The position numbers were made by a program, and so were the translations under genes. A stretch of DNA of 64,000 nt, from assembly GCF_021130785.1 (NCBI RefSeq), contig NC_060212.1:143970001-144034000 (forward strand). The letters run 5' to 3'. Below the pieces are notes generated by a model. That model worked only from the letters and a program-made list of their open reading frames with translations, did no database searches and was not told the origin of the DNA. Origin of the DNA: Homalodisca vitripennis. Its lineage: Eukaryota; Arthropoda; Insecta; Hemiptera; Cicadellidae. Shown here piece by piece: positions 23,456 through 34,593 of this stretch. Positions within the stretch are counted from its first letter, which is position 1. Each line of letters starts with the position of its first letter.

Positions 23456-23885
23456 CGTGTGATGCCTTGATCTTTTATTTCCTCATGTTATCTTCATTCG
23501 ACTTAAAACAGAGATATATTTAAGTGATATTTTCGGAGGGGAAGGGCGTATGGAATTTAAACATACGAATCTCGAAATTTTGAAAGAGCATTCAATGTTT
23601 GCAGTTACGTTTTTCAAGACACAGTAAGTGTTTGGTAATAAATAATTAATGTGTATGCGCACTACAACTATGTTTATAGATAAACATTCATTGGACAGTG
23701 TAATAAACCAGTGATTGCGACAGTGAAGGTTAATAAAGATCACTCCCAATTAAACAGAGAAAGTGGTATTTATTGGCCAGTATTCTCGCCTTCTGTGATC
23801 CAACCACACCTGACTTGCTGAGGTATAGCTGTGTATCTGTTACCGAACTAACGAACGCCAAGCTCGGCCAGTCCAAGTTTAATAG
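23456..23885 (+). repeat. Inverted copy of the 97-bp-repeat flank plus one unit
   Basis: Positions 23461-23790 are the reverse complement of 1100-1442. Positions about 23790-23882 are one 97-bp unit in reverse orientation (CACACCTGACTTGCTGAGG, then CCGAACTAACGAACGCC, then AAGTTTAATAGCC). The match stops at AATAGCC. Only one unit is present here, against about 11 at the left edge of the window. Confidence 0.88.
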
Positions 23886-24386
23886 CCGCTGTAGACGGTC
23901 AGGCGGCAGTAAACGGGACGTCGCGGTCGCTTCATTTCCTTTTTTGTCAGAACAGTTTTATTTCGCATCAGTTCCAGACACATTTCCAATCACTGTTTAT
24001 AACAGTGGTCTATTTAAAGTTTTTGTATTTCTACTCGTATACTTTATTACCGTCGACTGCCTACTATCAGAAGTAAATTGCTAGGAAGGAATTTCTTCGC
24101 TACCTAACCACAATTTGCCCACGCATTAAAATTAATTTTTAATTTGGGATTTATATTTTTTTGTTTTTAGATATTTAAATTGATTTACAGACATTCTTCT
24201 TTTATGCTTATATCAATGATTGACGGCACTCTCATTGAACCAGTATATATTTTATAATATTTTTGTTTTCATTTTCTGGAACAGAAAAGAACTAAATACA
24301 TAAGTGATTCGAGCTTGTTTTACAAATTTTTTGGAAAGGGAAAGTGGTATAGTGATTTGTATTTAAATCCAGGATACATTGATTAC

Positions 24387-24388
<2 letters not shown>
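23886..24388. other. Unassigned sequence
   Basis: Starts with a GC-rich run (GGTCAGGCGGCAGTAAACGG), then becomes AT-rich. No recognised gene; the open frame to 24084 is an extension across the repeat unit. Confidence 0.45.

Positions 24389-24450
<62 letters not shown>
24389..24450. repeat. (AT)n microsatellite
   Basis: About 30 AT dinucleotides followed by GTGTATGATATGTATG. Confidence 0.97.
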
Positions 24451-24454
<4 letters not shown>

Positions 24455-25290
24455 ATGATATGTATGTATGATATAGACTATATATTATGATATATATATT
24501 AATGAAATATCAATATCAATTTGAGATTGCTCAACCAACTCTGTCTGTACGTTCAGATAAAGTGTAGCTTTTTCGTGTTATACTTTTCATTACAGTTTAT
24601 TGATACATTTTGAACTGTATAAACCTAGCGTAAGATTATCAGTAATTCTTCTGTTACCGCATGCCAATACAGTTTATCAAGATTTTATATGACGCAGTAA
24701 GAATGATATGGCCAATGACGCTATATTCTTAAATCCATGCGACAAATAATCCAGTTAATCATCTACCACCCATACCATACTACTTTCAAGAAATTATAAC
24801 AAAATATTTCACTTTTCCCACTGGTCTTGGATGTACACATTCATATCCATACACAAACGGCCACGAAAATATTAAATTACACCCACTAACGTCTTTTCCT
24901 AATAATAATTACTTTTTATTATATTTTAATTATTCTTTAAACTTAACTATTCTTTTAACTTTAACTCTTAAAGAAATAGTAATTAATTATTCTATCTGTT
25001 CATGTTTCTTGTACATTACTTCATGAAGAAAAATTTATCATGAATTGGTTTAAATGATAAATTTACTATATGTAATTGAAATTAGGATGTATGATAAAAT
25101 AATGATATAATGATAATGAAACAATTTTGTACAAAAATGTTTACAACAAAACGCTACCTCTGAGATGTATGTAATCGACTAGGTAGTACGTTACGTAGTT
25201 GAGTTATTAACCCTATTTGCGTTCATTGTAACATTAAGGTATACTGAAAATCATTGTATTTCAAAATAAAAACTGGCTTCAACTTTTAAG
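24451..25290. other. AT-rich intergenic DNA
   Basis: No supported feature. Confidence 0.5.
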
Positions 25291-26057
25291 GATGTAGTCA
25301 ATCAATCAATCAATCATATTTTTATTGCTTTCAAACAATTTTACATTGTATTTGCAAACGTCAATAAATAAAGCTAAAAACCCTGCAGTTTGCTATTCTA
25401 AGATTCATTCACTGCTCGCATACATTAAATTACATTCTCCCTCTCATTCATACACGGCTTCAGTATCGGTACTAAGTTACGAAAAAATAGTGGTCGAGCT
25501 TTAAACAGGGTTGGGTTGTTGACATTTATGCTCTCAGGGAGATTATTAATTAATCTGACACCAGCCTGTGAAGGAAGTTGTTCAGCTGCCAGTGTTCTAT
25601 GATGTTGCATCCTGTAGCTGTCCCCACCTCTAGTATCATACCTGTGGATGTCCCTGCCACGCACTAACTCACATCGGAATCGGCAATACAGAGCTACATC
25701 CAAGATATAGAGGCAGGGTAAAGTCAGAAAACCATACTCCCTGAAAGCATCGCGGCACGACTCTCTAGGATTCAATTTGCACATGATTCTGATGACTTTT
25801 TTCTGAAGCCTGAAAAGTCTGTTGAATCTGATCCTGGCACATTCACCCTATATGCCGTAGGTCAAATGGGGATATAAAAGGCCAAAATAGGCCATCCTCA
25901 TAACGTCAAAAGAAGAAACCTGTGCCAAATTCCTCACCACTGCAAAAACGCCTGAAGCAACCCTTGCACATACATGCTCAACATGATCGGTCCAAGTTAA
26001 TCCTCTATCGAGATATATTCCTAGTAGCAAATTTGTATTGTTGAAGGTGGAAAATAA
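25291..26057 (-). pseudogene. LINE family B: 3' end of a non-LTR reverse transcriptase, with 3' tail
   Basis: The C-terminal part of a jockey-like LINE ORF2, read on the minus strand. Pieces in order are LLGIYLDRGLTWTDHVEHV (from about 26045), ASGVFAVVRNLAQ, MAYFGLLYPHLTYGI, an in-frame TAG at about 25847, then RLFRLQKKVIRIMCKLNPRE. RDIHRYDTRGGDSYRMQ and LPSQAGVRLINNLPESI follow, with a stop at 25425. The two long segments share one frame, so a single stop separates them; a frameshift alters the last 25 or so residues. The untranslated end finishes in a (TTGA)n tail on the minus strand (25298-25315). The catalytic domain is missing, so this is a 5'-truncated insertion typical of target-primed reverse transcription. 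It encodes no working enzyme. Confidence 0.88.
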
Positions 26058-28049
26058 ATAAAGTCAGTGGAACACAGCAGACCAGGGAAGCAAGTGAGAA
26101 GTTGTACTTTCGCATTAAGCGTGTGACCGAGATTGTTTTATGATCGTTAAATGTAACTGATTGGAGGACTGATTTTGGGACAGGATGAGATGACAGTATC
26201 TTTTCTCTGTCTAAACTTTTTATATGGCCATGGTGAAACTTTCATGGCAATCTTGATTAGTGAAGAGGAAGAATTCGGCACTGGAAACTGAATTTGGATT
26301 TCAGAGATTAAATGTTTCTAGGGAATCGCAGCTACAGTGGAATTCTCATTGTTCTGTCTCCAAGTACGTAAAGGCCTTTATTGTTTGCAATTATCAATAG
26401 GGCTAGTTCTTAATGATATTTATTTATTTCAAGGGTCAACCCATAAGAAACATTGCAAATCCAACAGGTTCTTGACAAACTACAAACCAATTAAATAAAT
26501 AGGGATATCGTGCAATAGTAATTTATTCGGTAAAAAATAGTTTAATATTAGCTAATTATAATGGATTATACTGATTACGCTTTGTGGATGAGTCTCTCGC
26601 CATCTGGTGTAATAGCATGTTTTTGCAGTGCCCCAGTTTTGTGCTGTCTGGTGGTTTGTGACTGTCTAAACACCATCTATGAAACTAAGTACATCCTTGA
26701 ACTTAACTTAAAACTTCTTCGAATTCAACGCCATACTTCATTTTGTACTCGCTTAAACCTTGTATTAAATTTTTGACACCTGAAGGAGAGAATAGAGTCC
26801 AATCCTTGAAATGTAGCGTTCTACCCTTGTAATATATAACGGTGGCAATGAATGAAATCCTGGTATTCTTTCACTATAACTGAAATAAAATTTGGACACT
26901 TCTGAATGTACAGATTTTTATTTTGAAACAAGAGCAGAAACAATATTAATATAAAAATATTTACTCTATGAAGGACACTTCTCCCACCGCACAGAGGTAA
27001 GTGCTCGTCTCTTCTACAGTAATTATCTTGATTAATTGAACAAACCATCTCACCTCTGACAACATCCTGCTTCAATTAGTGAATTGAACACTCTCCGACA
27101 CGCCACTGTACACTTTAATGTGGGCTCTTTGTTCCTTCAACCTCTCCACTTTTCTCTTACACTGTGGATGATCTGTTCCATTCATGCAGTAAACAATAAC
27201 GGTTTTATGTTTTGAAAACCCACTGCAATACTCATGTACATTGTTGATTAGAGTGAGGAGTTATTATTCACATCACTGTGTGACATGCAAAAGTATTGCA
27301 TGTACAACATTTTTATAGCTTGATATTCACGCTTAAAAGCTTACATCATCGATCCAATTTGATATTTTGTGTAGTAATATCACTTCATAGGAGTAGCTTA
27401 TTATCGCTACTTAATGTACTGTAATGTAATGTATTGCTGCGTCATATAAATACCGTGGTCATTTAATCATAGTGTTACACCGTGTTACATAAACGTTTAA
27501 ACGTAGTGTATATTAAAAATTAAAAATATTCCTTTCGGGATAGTTCAAGTAAGTAGATATGTTATATCACCTTCATTACGATATATGAATTTAAAATCCA
27601 TTTTCAGCTTTGATTTAATACGTATACTAATAGGCACTTTATGTCTGGTTTCAAAAATGTATGTGATGTTTGAAACATTTGAAAGTCTACCATCTCGAAG
27701 CTTTATGACCCAAAGAAATATAAAATTATCAATCCTTTTTGAAAATTTAGAATTGTTAATGCTTTCTTTATTAGGTGTTGGAAGCTTACTATTTGAAACT
27801 ATTTAAATTATTAGTCTCAATGCAAAACGACTAAGATAATCGGAAAAAATGAATATAAAGGGCATTCATACTAAAAACTTAATAAAAATAATAATTGCTT
27901 TAGTATTGTACGCTAAATAACAAACAAATAATACTAAAACAAACATTTTAAAACATACTTTAAAATTATACAGACATATTTAATGAATAAATTGGTACCC
28001 TCAAATAAATAAAAGACTACATTATTGTGAAAGAAATCTTTCTATAGGA
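26058..28049. other. Intergenic DNA, no supported gene
   Basis: LINE B may extend to about 26160 (a possible LNAKVQ reading on the minus strand). Beyond that I see only short, unrecognised open frames. Confidence 0.45.
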
Positions 28050-28214
28050 TATGAATGAAGGAAACAAGATTTTTCCGGATATTTTCCATCGCTCAGTAAT
28101 ACAAAAATCACTTTTTTGTGTATTACTGAACGATGGAAAATGTCCGGAAAAATCCTGTTTTCTCACAATCCCTCCATAGTCAAAAACAAACTTCAAACAA
28201 AGAATATTATGAAT
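28050..28214 (-). mobile_element. Snap-back element, copy B (short form)
   Basis: The hairpin runs from GGAAACAAGATTTTTCCGG through CCATCGCTCAGTAATACA, turns at CTTTTTTG and returns through TGTATTACTGAACGATGG to CCGGAAAAATCCTG. It matches the outer arms of copy A (14.2 kb) but lacks the central GATCTCGAAACG region. A 7-bp TATGAAT at 28050-28056 and 28208-28214 is the likely target duplication. Confidence 0.7.
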
Positions 28215-28339
28215 AATAAAAGATGTTTTCCCTAGTAAAGGGCTAAAACATCAGACATAACGGCACCTCAAACCCAACAAATTTTTATTATACTCTTGAT
28301 CCTCCAACTCACCAACACAGTAGTAGGCCCCTTCCAAAA
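28215..28339. other. Spacer
   Basis: No recognised feature between the snap-back element and LINE A. Confidence 0.4.
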
Positions 28340-29280
28340 ATAGACACCTCAGCTTCCTCACTTAGGTTTTTCAACATGCAAGATTAATTCAATTTTTAAT
28401 AAGTTTGACCTTGACCTCAGGTGGCAAAGCTCATAAGCCCCGGCCTCTGGTATTGTACTCATTCCACGCATTACTTACATTCAGTACAGCAGTATAGAAC
28501 GGTCTTGTACGTGAAAAGAGTCGTGAGCGTTGGCAAGTCAGGTTTTCTGAAACGAATTTTGCTAGATTTTATGATTAATAGTTTTAAAATAGTTCGTTTT
28601 GGAAGAAGAAACTCACATTATCACATTCTCCCCTTAAAGCCTTGCCGTATGATACTTATATGTGTCGGGGCACACAAGGTCATAATAAGTCGTACTCCGT
28701 ATGTGAATTCCACTACATTTTGCCAATATCCTGAAAGCATGAATGCCTGAGGATACTCTAGCGCAGACCTTGTTCACATCGTTGTCCGAGGTAAATTCCT
28801 AGTAACTTAATGCTCATTATTTCATGCGGCATGTCATTAGGTACAACTGATGGACCTAAAATATTTAATACGCTCTGCGCTCTGGAAAAATATTAAAGTT
28901 TCATTTGGATTAATTGATTTGTAGATTTATATTTAATAAAAAAAAATGGCAGGTAGTAAATCTGAATTTTCTAAGTATTCTATCTAATTCCAAAGAACTT
29001 AGGAATTGCCTTAGAAGCAGACGGTTGTATCATCCGCGTACTGAATCATTTTACCAGATGATAAACAGGTAGAATACATGAGGTCATTAACATACACTAA
29101 TAAACACTGGGCTGTGAATTAATCCCTGAGGAACTCCACGTTTTACGAAGGCGTACATTGATGAAACGCCATTTAGATGGACTTGTTGATGGCGGTTGCT
29201 GAGGTATAACTCATAGGCTAATCAAATTGATGCCGCTTATAACCTCCGCGGGCAAAGCAGATTTAACGCAATTGTGATTG
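28340..29280 (-). pseudogene. LINE family A: reverse transcriptase with catalytic YADD, decayed
   Basis: Minus-strand remnant of the reverse-transcriptase domain. From the 5' side it reads AYELYLSNRHQQVHLNGVSS (about 29225-29166), GVPQG (29137-29123) and, after about 30 residues, MIQYADDTTVC (YADD codons at 29040-29029). LNPNETLIFF follows near 28.92 kb. The part from about 28.87 to 28.34 kb then matches the copy at 22.9-23.45 kb. GVPQG and YADD are the signature motifs of the palm of non-LTR reverse transcriptases. Several stops and frameshifts make it non-functional. Copies A at 23 and 28 kb lie in opposite orientations. Confidence 0.85.
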
Positions 29281-31248
29281 ATATGTTTGAGTGGAATAAT
29301 TTAGATACTATCGCACCGTTCATGTTCACTGATACTGATGCTGTTGTTGTATACTTTATCATCAATTTTATCTCCAGCAGCTCTGTCAGAAGTAGTTCAC
29401 TATATGATCATAATAGCACACTTTGTTGGAGAAAACCCTTTTGTTTATATTTTTGTTTCAGTACAACTGTCACCCAATTCCAACACTCCATGACATAATA
29501 AAACATTAATAACAGTACTCAGTTTTGTTTTAAATGAAAAACTATTATAGTATAATTTAATTACAAATAGTCCTTCCGGCCAAGTTAGAGGAATTAGGAA
29601 GGTTTTATGACAACTGAAACATTATTAATGAAACATAATTATTATTATGGGATTTATATCTTTATTTATAATGTATCATTCGAGTTACAACAAGTAAATC
29701 ACGAAAAGTTTAAAAATTTTGCAAAAATTCCAGAATATTTTGCTTTCTACTCTAGCTTTATAAATAAAAAGGGATTTTTTAATGTTAGGATGGTTACCTT
29801 AATTGCGTACCAAGTTGGTCAACGATATAAGCCGAGATATTTATTAGACCAATTTTTTAATCAAGTTGCAACATGTTCCGGTTTCTTTGGAACAGTTATC
29901 GTTTCCACAAGCTTCGTTTTATATCTAAACTTTTGAACGAGGCTGGTTTTAAGCTTTGAGAGTCATGTTCGGTGAAGTTATGCAGAAAAGATTGGTAAGT
30001 GCTATCATAAGAATAGTTGCAATAGGCTGATTCTACTAAACGCTATCCATTAGCGTTTAGTAAATATCATAGGTTAATTTGTATTTGGATTACTTTTACG
30101 ATGTTTTTATTGATAATAAATAATTTCGTTCAGCGCGTATTTCTCTTTATGATTTACAATAATTTGTGTACAGTATTTTAAAACCAAAATTAAAAAAAAA
30201 ACACTGCTTTGTTTTTTGAAATTGGTAAAACGTTGGAAACTATCGTACAAATCCATGTTTGATAATTGAATTGTGTGTTGGCCGAACCACAGGTTGTCGT
30301 GATGGAGAAATTTTCATGATGACGGCTGTACCTATGATTTAACAACGGGGTCAGTTGCTTTGGGAAACGGTTCAGCGAGAGCAGCTCTCTCCTTTAGAAA
30401 TAATAATTTTAGGAATTCTGAATACTTCTCAGACAGCATTTAAAATATTAGGTTGCCATTGAATTTTAATATATGGAGCATAAATTGGTAATTAAAGAAG
30501 TCGAAAATTTGAATTTTTATTTAGTTTCACATAGATTAGTCTTTTATAACAGCCGATATGCCTGTTAATCGTTAATAGTAGTACTTGTTATGGCAAAGTA
30601 TTTTACTAAAGAAGTAGGTTGGGAGCTTTGATGACAGCGAACATTTGTTAAATCTGGCGTTCAAGGTTCAAGACCCTGAAGGCTCTCTTGTGTCTGAATC
30701 TTTTCATAGTGTTAAAACTGCGTTTACGTTGGAGAAAGTCATTCAGGTGCAGATGTTAGCTACACGTACTCAAAATTATGTTACAAAGCTTGAGACTTCA
30801 AAATATGATTTTAAGCCATAATTCTGGAATTTCCAAGGATCAGTAAATACGAATCCTTTGTAGAGAATCTGGAAAGTATGTACAAAACTCAGTTTGCATA
30901 AAAATAAACATCAGTGTGTTAAATTTTGGAATTGTTTGTAATGGTGGTTTTGCTCCAACATAATTTTACCTAAAGAATTATTGGGGTATGTTAGGCCGAT
31001 GACTTCATATCATCCTATAAAGACCGAAATATGTCTTCTCAAATAACTTTGGTTTATTCAAGTTAAGTACATAAAACCGACGTTTCGAGAACTATTTTTC
31101 AGGAGCCAAATCCTAAAGCAACTGTAGCATGTTAATAGCTTTTCAATCGTTTTCTGTTTTGTATGCTGTGTCTTATGTTTTAAGATATTACACCTGAAGA
31201 AGTGAGCTAATAATACATGTGTTAACGGTGTGTTTCTTTTTTTGTAAG
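29281..31248. other. AT-rich intergenic DNA with a small hairpin
   Basis: No recognised gene; the 109-codon open frame at 29607-29936 (+) is AT-rich and matches no family I know. A perfect 12-bp hairpin (TACTAAACGCTA, loop TCCAT) lies at 30034-30062. Around 31075-31105 the minus strand has CTCCTGAAAAATAGTTC followed by TCGAAACGTCGG, a relative of the module in the snap-back elements. Confidence 0.45.
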
Positions 31249-31252
31249 CATT

Positions 31253-32136
31253 TGTACCGTAAATTAGTTAATTAAATTTCATACAATGTAAATTTCGCAA
31301 CCTAATCAGCCAGTATAATATAATATTATGTTACATCCAATGTTCCGGAACTAAATTATTGGGCGGAGTAACTACCTAATTGGCACGCGTATGATTTTTT
31401 TTTCCTTCTAACCCTTTGTAGCAGCCCCAACTACGTAACCCATCAGACCTCGCGCGCTTTGTCCGTAAGTAAAATTTATCTTTTCGTATTATTAAATTAG
31501 CCCTTTGATGCCGAACATATAAAATGAATGTAACGTAAAGTAAAGATGTGAATAGTAAAGTAACTTACCCTTGAAGATCTTTTATTTGCTTGATGGAGAT
31601 AGATAAAGGTTGTGGCGTCGTCCTTATGGCGACGAGCACGTTGTTATAAATAGTAATTTGTATCATTAAATGGCTAATTACCGTCGCGAATTTGTTTTAG
31701 GCGAGTTTACGTAGCTGATGTATCTCACGTGTTGTTGGAATAGATGGCTACCACTTCCCAACTTTTACTCCTCTTCTAGAAATAAACCGTTCTTAGACTA
31801 CAGCTTCAATATCTCGTGCCAAGACGCCGACACCCGGGTTGTGAGTCTATACCTATTGCGAAGGGAAGTGAAATATTATTGTTTTGTAAAATACGTCGTA
31901 CGCATAATTCAATAGAACATTGGATATTTTAGGCCCACCTAGAAGATATACTTTTTAGTTATTATATTCTAATTGGCAGCAACGTGGCATTACATAACTT
32001 TTCCTTTACCATCTAAAAGTGGTGCATTTTAAGTTTTCGTAATTAAACTGAACTTATAAGTAAACTTTATATTTCTAGTATTTATTACTACGACCTCAGA
32101 AGTCACCACCCCCATGTGTTATCGTCATACGGTACA
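31253..32136 (+). repeat. 5' LTR
   Basis: 884 bp. It contains a TATAAATAG box-like site at 31645-31653 that could serve as the promoter. The sequence is collinear with the 3' LTR, with two to three clear substitutions and more than ten single-base indels, mostly in homopolymers. Confidence 0.93.
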
Positions 32137-32215
32137 CATATTTTATTGCGCGAATCTGCTATTGATGTGCCTACTCTGCCATCAACTGGGTGTGAAACTG
32201 AGTGAAAACGCCACA

Positions 32216-32657
32216 ATGCCTGCCATTAAAATAGAATATTTGTCTAAAGATGAGTTGGTATTTGAACTGATATCTAGAGGTATTAAATTAAATAGTGACA
32301 GTACAGTAAATGAACTCAGAAAGTCCTTAAGACAGTGTTTGAGAAACAATATTTTACCTACTCCTAGTAGCCTATTAAAAATAGACCACAATCAGGAAGT
32401 AAAACTTCTCAGTGAAAAAGTGATATTATTAGAACATGGGTGCAGTGAATTGAACAGTGCTAGTTCACCTTTAGAAATCACTAAATTCCAAGAAAAGTGT
32501 AAACATTTAATTAACCGTTTTATTTTTAGACAACCAGCTAGAACTAAGTTCTGTACATAGTGAAACTTTATCAGCTTTAAAGTGTAGGCTAGTAAATGTT
32601 GAACAACATTTAGCTAAAAACTTGCTACCTACAGTGAAACCTAGAACAGCTCTTTAA
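32216..32657 (+). pseudogene. Broken gag-like start of the LTR element
   Basis: The likely start codon at 32216 opens a frame reading MPAIKIEYLSKDELVFEL, then RGIKLNSDSTVNELRKSL. This is a SAP-like N-terminal segment of the kind seen at the start of some insect gag proteins. The frame closes at 32558-32560, but the next frame carries a plausible continuation (QLELSSVHSE, then CRLVNVEQHL) to a stop at 32655-32657, so a one-base frameshift near 32.53 kb breaks it. No nucleocapsid zinc knuckle or pol follows. An upstream ATG at 32114 lies partly in the LTR and is less likely. The gag assignment rests on position after the LTR and on resemblance, so it is moderately sure. Confidence 0.6.
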
Positions 32658-32916
32658 AGTGTTTTAGAAGCCAATTTAAATGAATCATCATTAGAACAAG
32701 ATGAGGCTATGGAACAGGCAGTGAAAAGAACAAATAGGCCCTATTTCTGTACAACCACCAACAATATCACAGCCTACTGCCAGTACCCCCACTTTGCCTA
32801 TAATGCCTATTTATAAGGCAAACAATGATTGTATTAGTCAACCTATGTCTGGTTTAAAATATGTTTAAAGTAAAGCGACTAATTAGGTTGCGAAATCAAA
32901 ACAGGGGGGGATATTC

Positions 32917-33808
32917 TGTACCGTAAATTAGTTAATTAAATTTCATACAATGTAAATTTCGCAACCTAATCAGCCAGTATAATATAATATTATGTTACAT
33001 CCAATGTTCCGGAACTAAATTATTGGGCGGAGTAGTAACTACCTAATTGGCACGCGTATGATTTTTTTTTCCTTCTAACCCTTTGTAGCAGCCCAACTAC
33101 GTAACCCATCAGACCCTCGCGCGCTTTGTCCGTAAGTAAAAATTTATCTTTTCGTATTATTAAATTAGCCCTTTGATGCCGAACATATAAAATGAATGTA
33201 ACGTAAAGTAAAGATGTGAATAGTAAAGTAACTTACCCTTGAAGATCTTTTATTTGCTTGATGGAGATAGATAAAGGTTGTGGCGTCGTCCTTATGGCGA
33301 CAAGCACGTTGTTTATAAATAGTAATTTGTATCATTAAATGGCTAATACCGTCGCGAATTTGTTTTAGGCGAGTTTACGTAGCTGATGTATCTCACGTGT
33401 TGTTGGAATAGATGGCTACCACTTCCCAACTTTTACTCCTCTTCTAGAAATAACCGTTCTTAGGACTACAGCTTCAATATCTCGTGCCAAGACGCCGACA
33501 CCCGGGTTGTGAGTCTACCTTATTGCGAAGGGAAGTGAAATATTATTGTTTTGTAAAATACGTCGTACGCATAATTCAACAGAACATTGGATATTTTAGG
33601 CCCCACCTAGAAGATATACTTTTTAGTTATTATATTCTAATTGGCAGCAACGTGGCATTACATAACTTTTTCCTTTACCATCTAAAAAGTGGTGCTTTTA
33701 AGTTTTCGTAATTAAAAACTGAACTTATAAGTAAACTTTAATATTTCTAGTATTTATTACTACGACCTCAGAAGTCACCACCCCCATGTGTTATCGTCAT
33801 ACGGTACA
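32917..33808 (+). repeat. 3' LTR
   Basis: 892 bp, the direct copy of the 5' LTR. It is preceded by the polypurine tract and followed by the CATT target duplication. Confidence 0.93.
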
Positions 33809-33812
33809 CATT

Positions 33813-33975
33813 GCCGAAACAAAATTTTAATAATCCTGTTATCCTTTCAAATCATCAATAGTAAAAGATGAACTGTAAACAAAGAAGTTTCTCTTGCTTG
33901 AAAATAATGTTAAATTTCAACTTCTTTAGTGATGATCAAGCTTTGTCTCATAAGCAATGAACGCTAGACTAAAAG
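33813..33975. other. Spacer between LTR element and minisatellite
   Basis: AT-rich. AGCTTTGTCTCATAAGC near 33.94 kb resembles a diverged edge unit of the following minisatellite. Confidence 0.4.
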
Positions 33976-34593
33976 AAAGCTATTATTAAGCATACCATTA
34001 GCTTACCAATCTTTGTCTGAGAATGATGAGGCTGTAGAATGAAAGCTACAATTAAGCATACCATTAGCTTACCAATCTTTGTCTGAGAGTGATGAGGCTG
34101 TAAAGCTTTGAATGAAAGCTACAATTAAGCATAACATTAGCTTACCAATCTTTGTCTGAGAGTGATGAGGCTGTAAAGCTTTGAATGAAAGCTATAATTA
34201 AGCATACCATTAGCTTACCAATCTTTGTCTGAGAGTGATGAGGCTGTAAAGCTTTGAATGAAAGCTACAATTATGCATGTCATTAGCTTACCAATCTTTG
34301 TCTGAGAATGATGAGGCTGTAAAGCTTTGAATGAAAGCTACAATTAAGCATACCATTAGCTTACCAATCTTTGTCTGAGAGTGATGAGGCTGTAAAGCTT
34401 TGAATGAAAGCTACAATTAAGCATGCCATTAGCTTACCAATCTTTGTCTGAGAGTGATGAGGCTGTAAAGCTTTGAATGAAAGCTACAATTAAGCATACC
34501 ATTAGCTTACCAATCTTTGTCTGAGAGTGATGAGGCTGTAAAGCTTTGAATGAAAGCTACAATTAAGCATGCCATTAGCTTACCATTCTTCTC
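33976..34593. repeat. 73-bp minisatellite, about 8.5 copies
   Basis: Unit landmarks are TCTGAGAGTGATGAGGCTGT, AAAGCTTTGAATGAAAGC and CATTAGCTTACCAATC. The first full unit lacks the nine bases around AAAGCTTTG. Units alternate between AAGCATACC and AAGCATGCC variants. The period is not a multiple of three. Confidence 0.96.

Larger units (their letters stand above)
31249..33812 (+). mobile_element. Non-autonomous LTR retrotransposon (Ty3/Gypsy-like), two LTRs and 4-bp TSD
   Basis: Two direct LTRs (31253-32136 and 32917-33808) both start TGTACCGT and end ACGGTACA, a perfect 8-bp terminal inverted repeat. CATT flanks the whole element (31249-31252 and 33809-33812). A polypurine tract (AAAACAGGGGGGGA, about 32898-32911) stands five bases before the 3' LTR. 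The interior is only 780 bp and holds the start of a gag-like frame; protease, reverse transcriptase, RNase H and integrase are all absent. I could not identify a tRNA primer-binding site after the 5' LTR. It would need enzymes from a related element to move. The LTR pair is very similar, so insertion looks recent. Confidence 0.92.

Noticed and set aside
29607..29936. 109-codon plus-strand open frame
   Set aside because: AT-driven Phe/Tyr/Ile composition, no recognised motif, no splice or poly(A) context.
30034..30062. Perfect 12-bp hairpin as a terminator or small RNA
   Set aside because: Isolated short hairpin in eukaryotic AT-rich DNA; no homologous copy or promoter seen.
33976..34593. 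CRISPR array
   Set aside because: Repeats are 73 bp, directly adjacent, with no unique spacers; the same holds for the 97-bp and 139-bp arrays.
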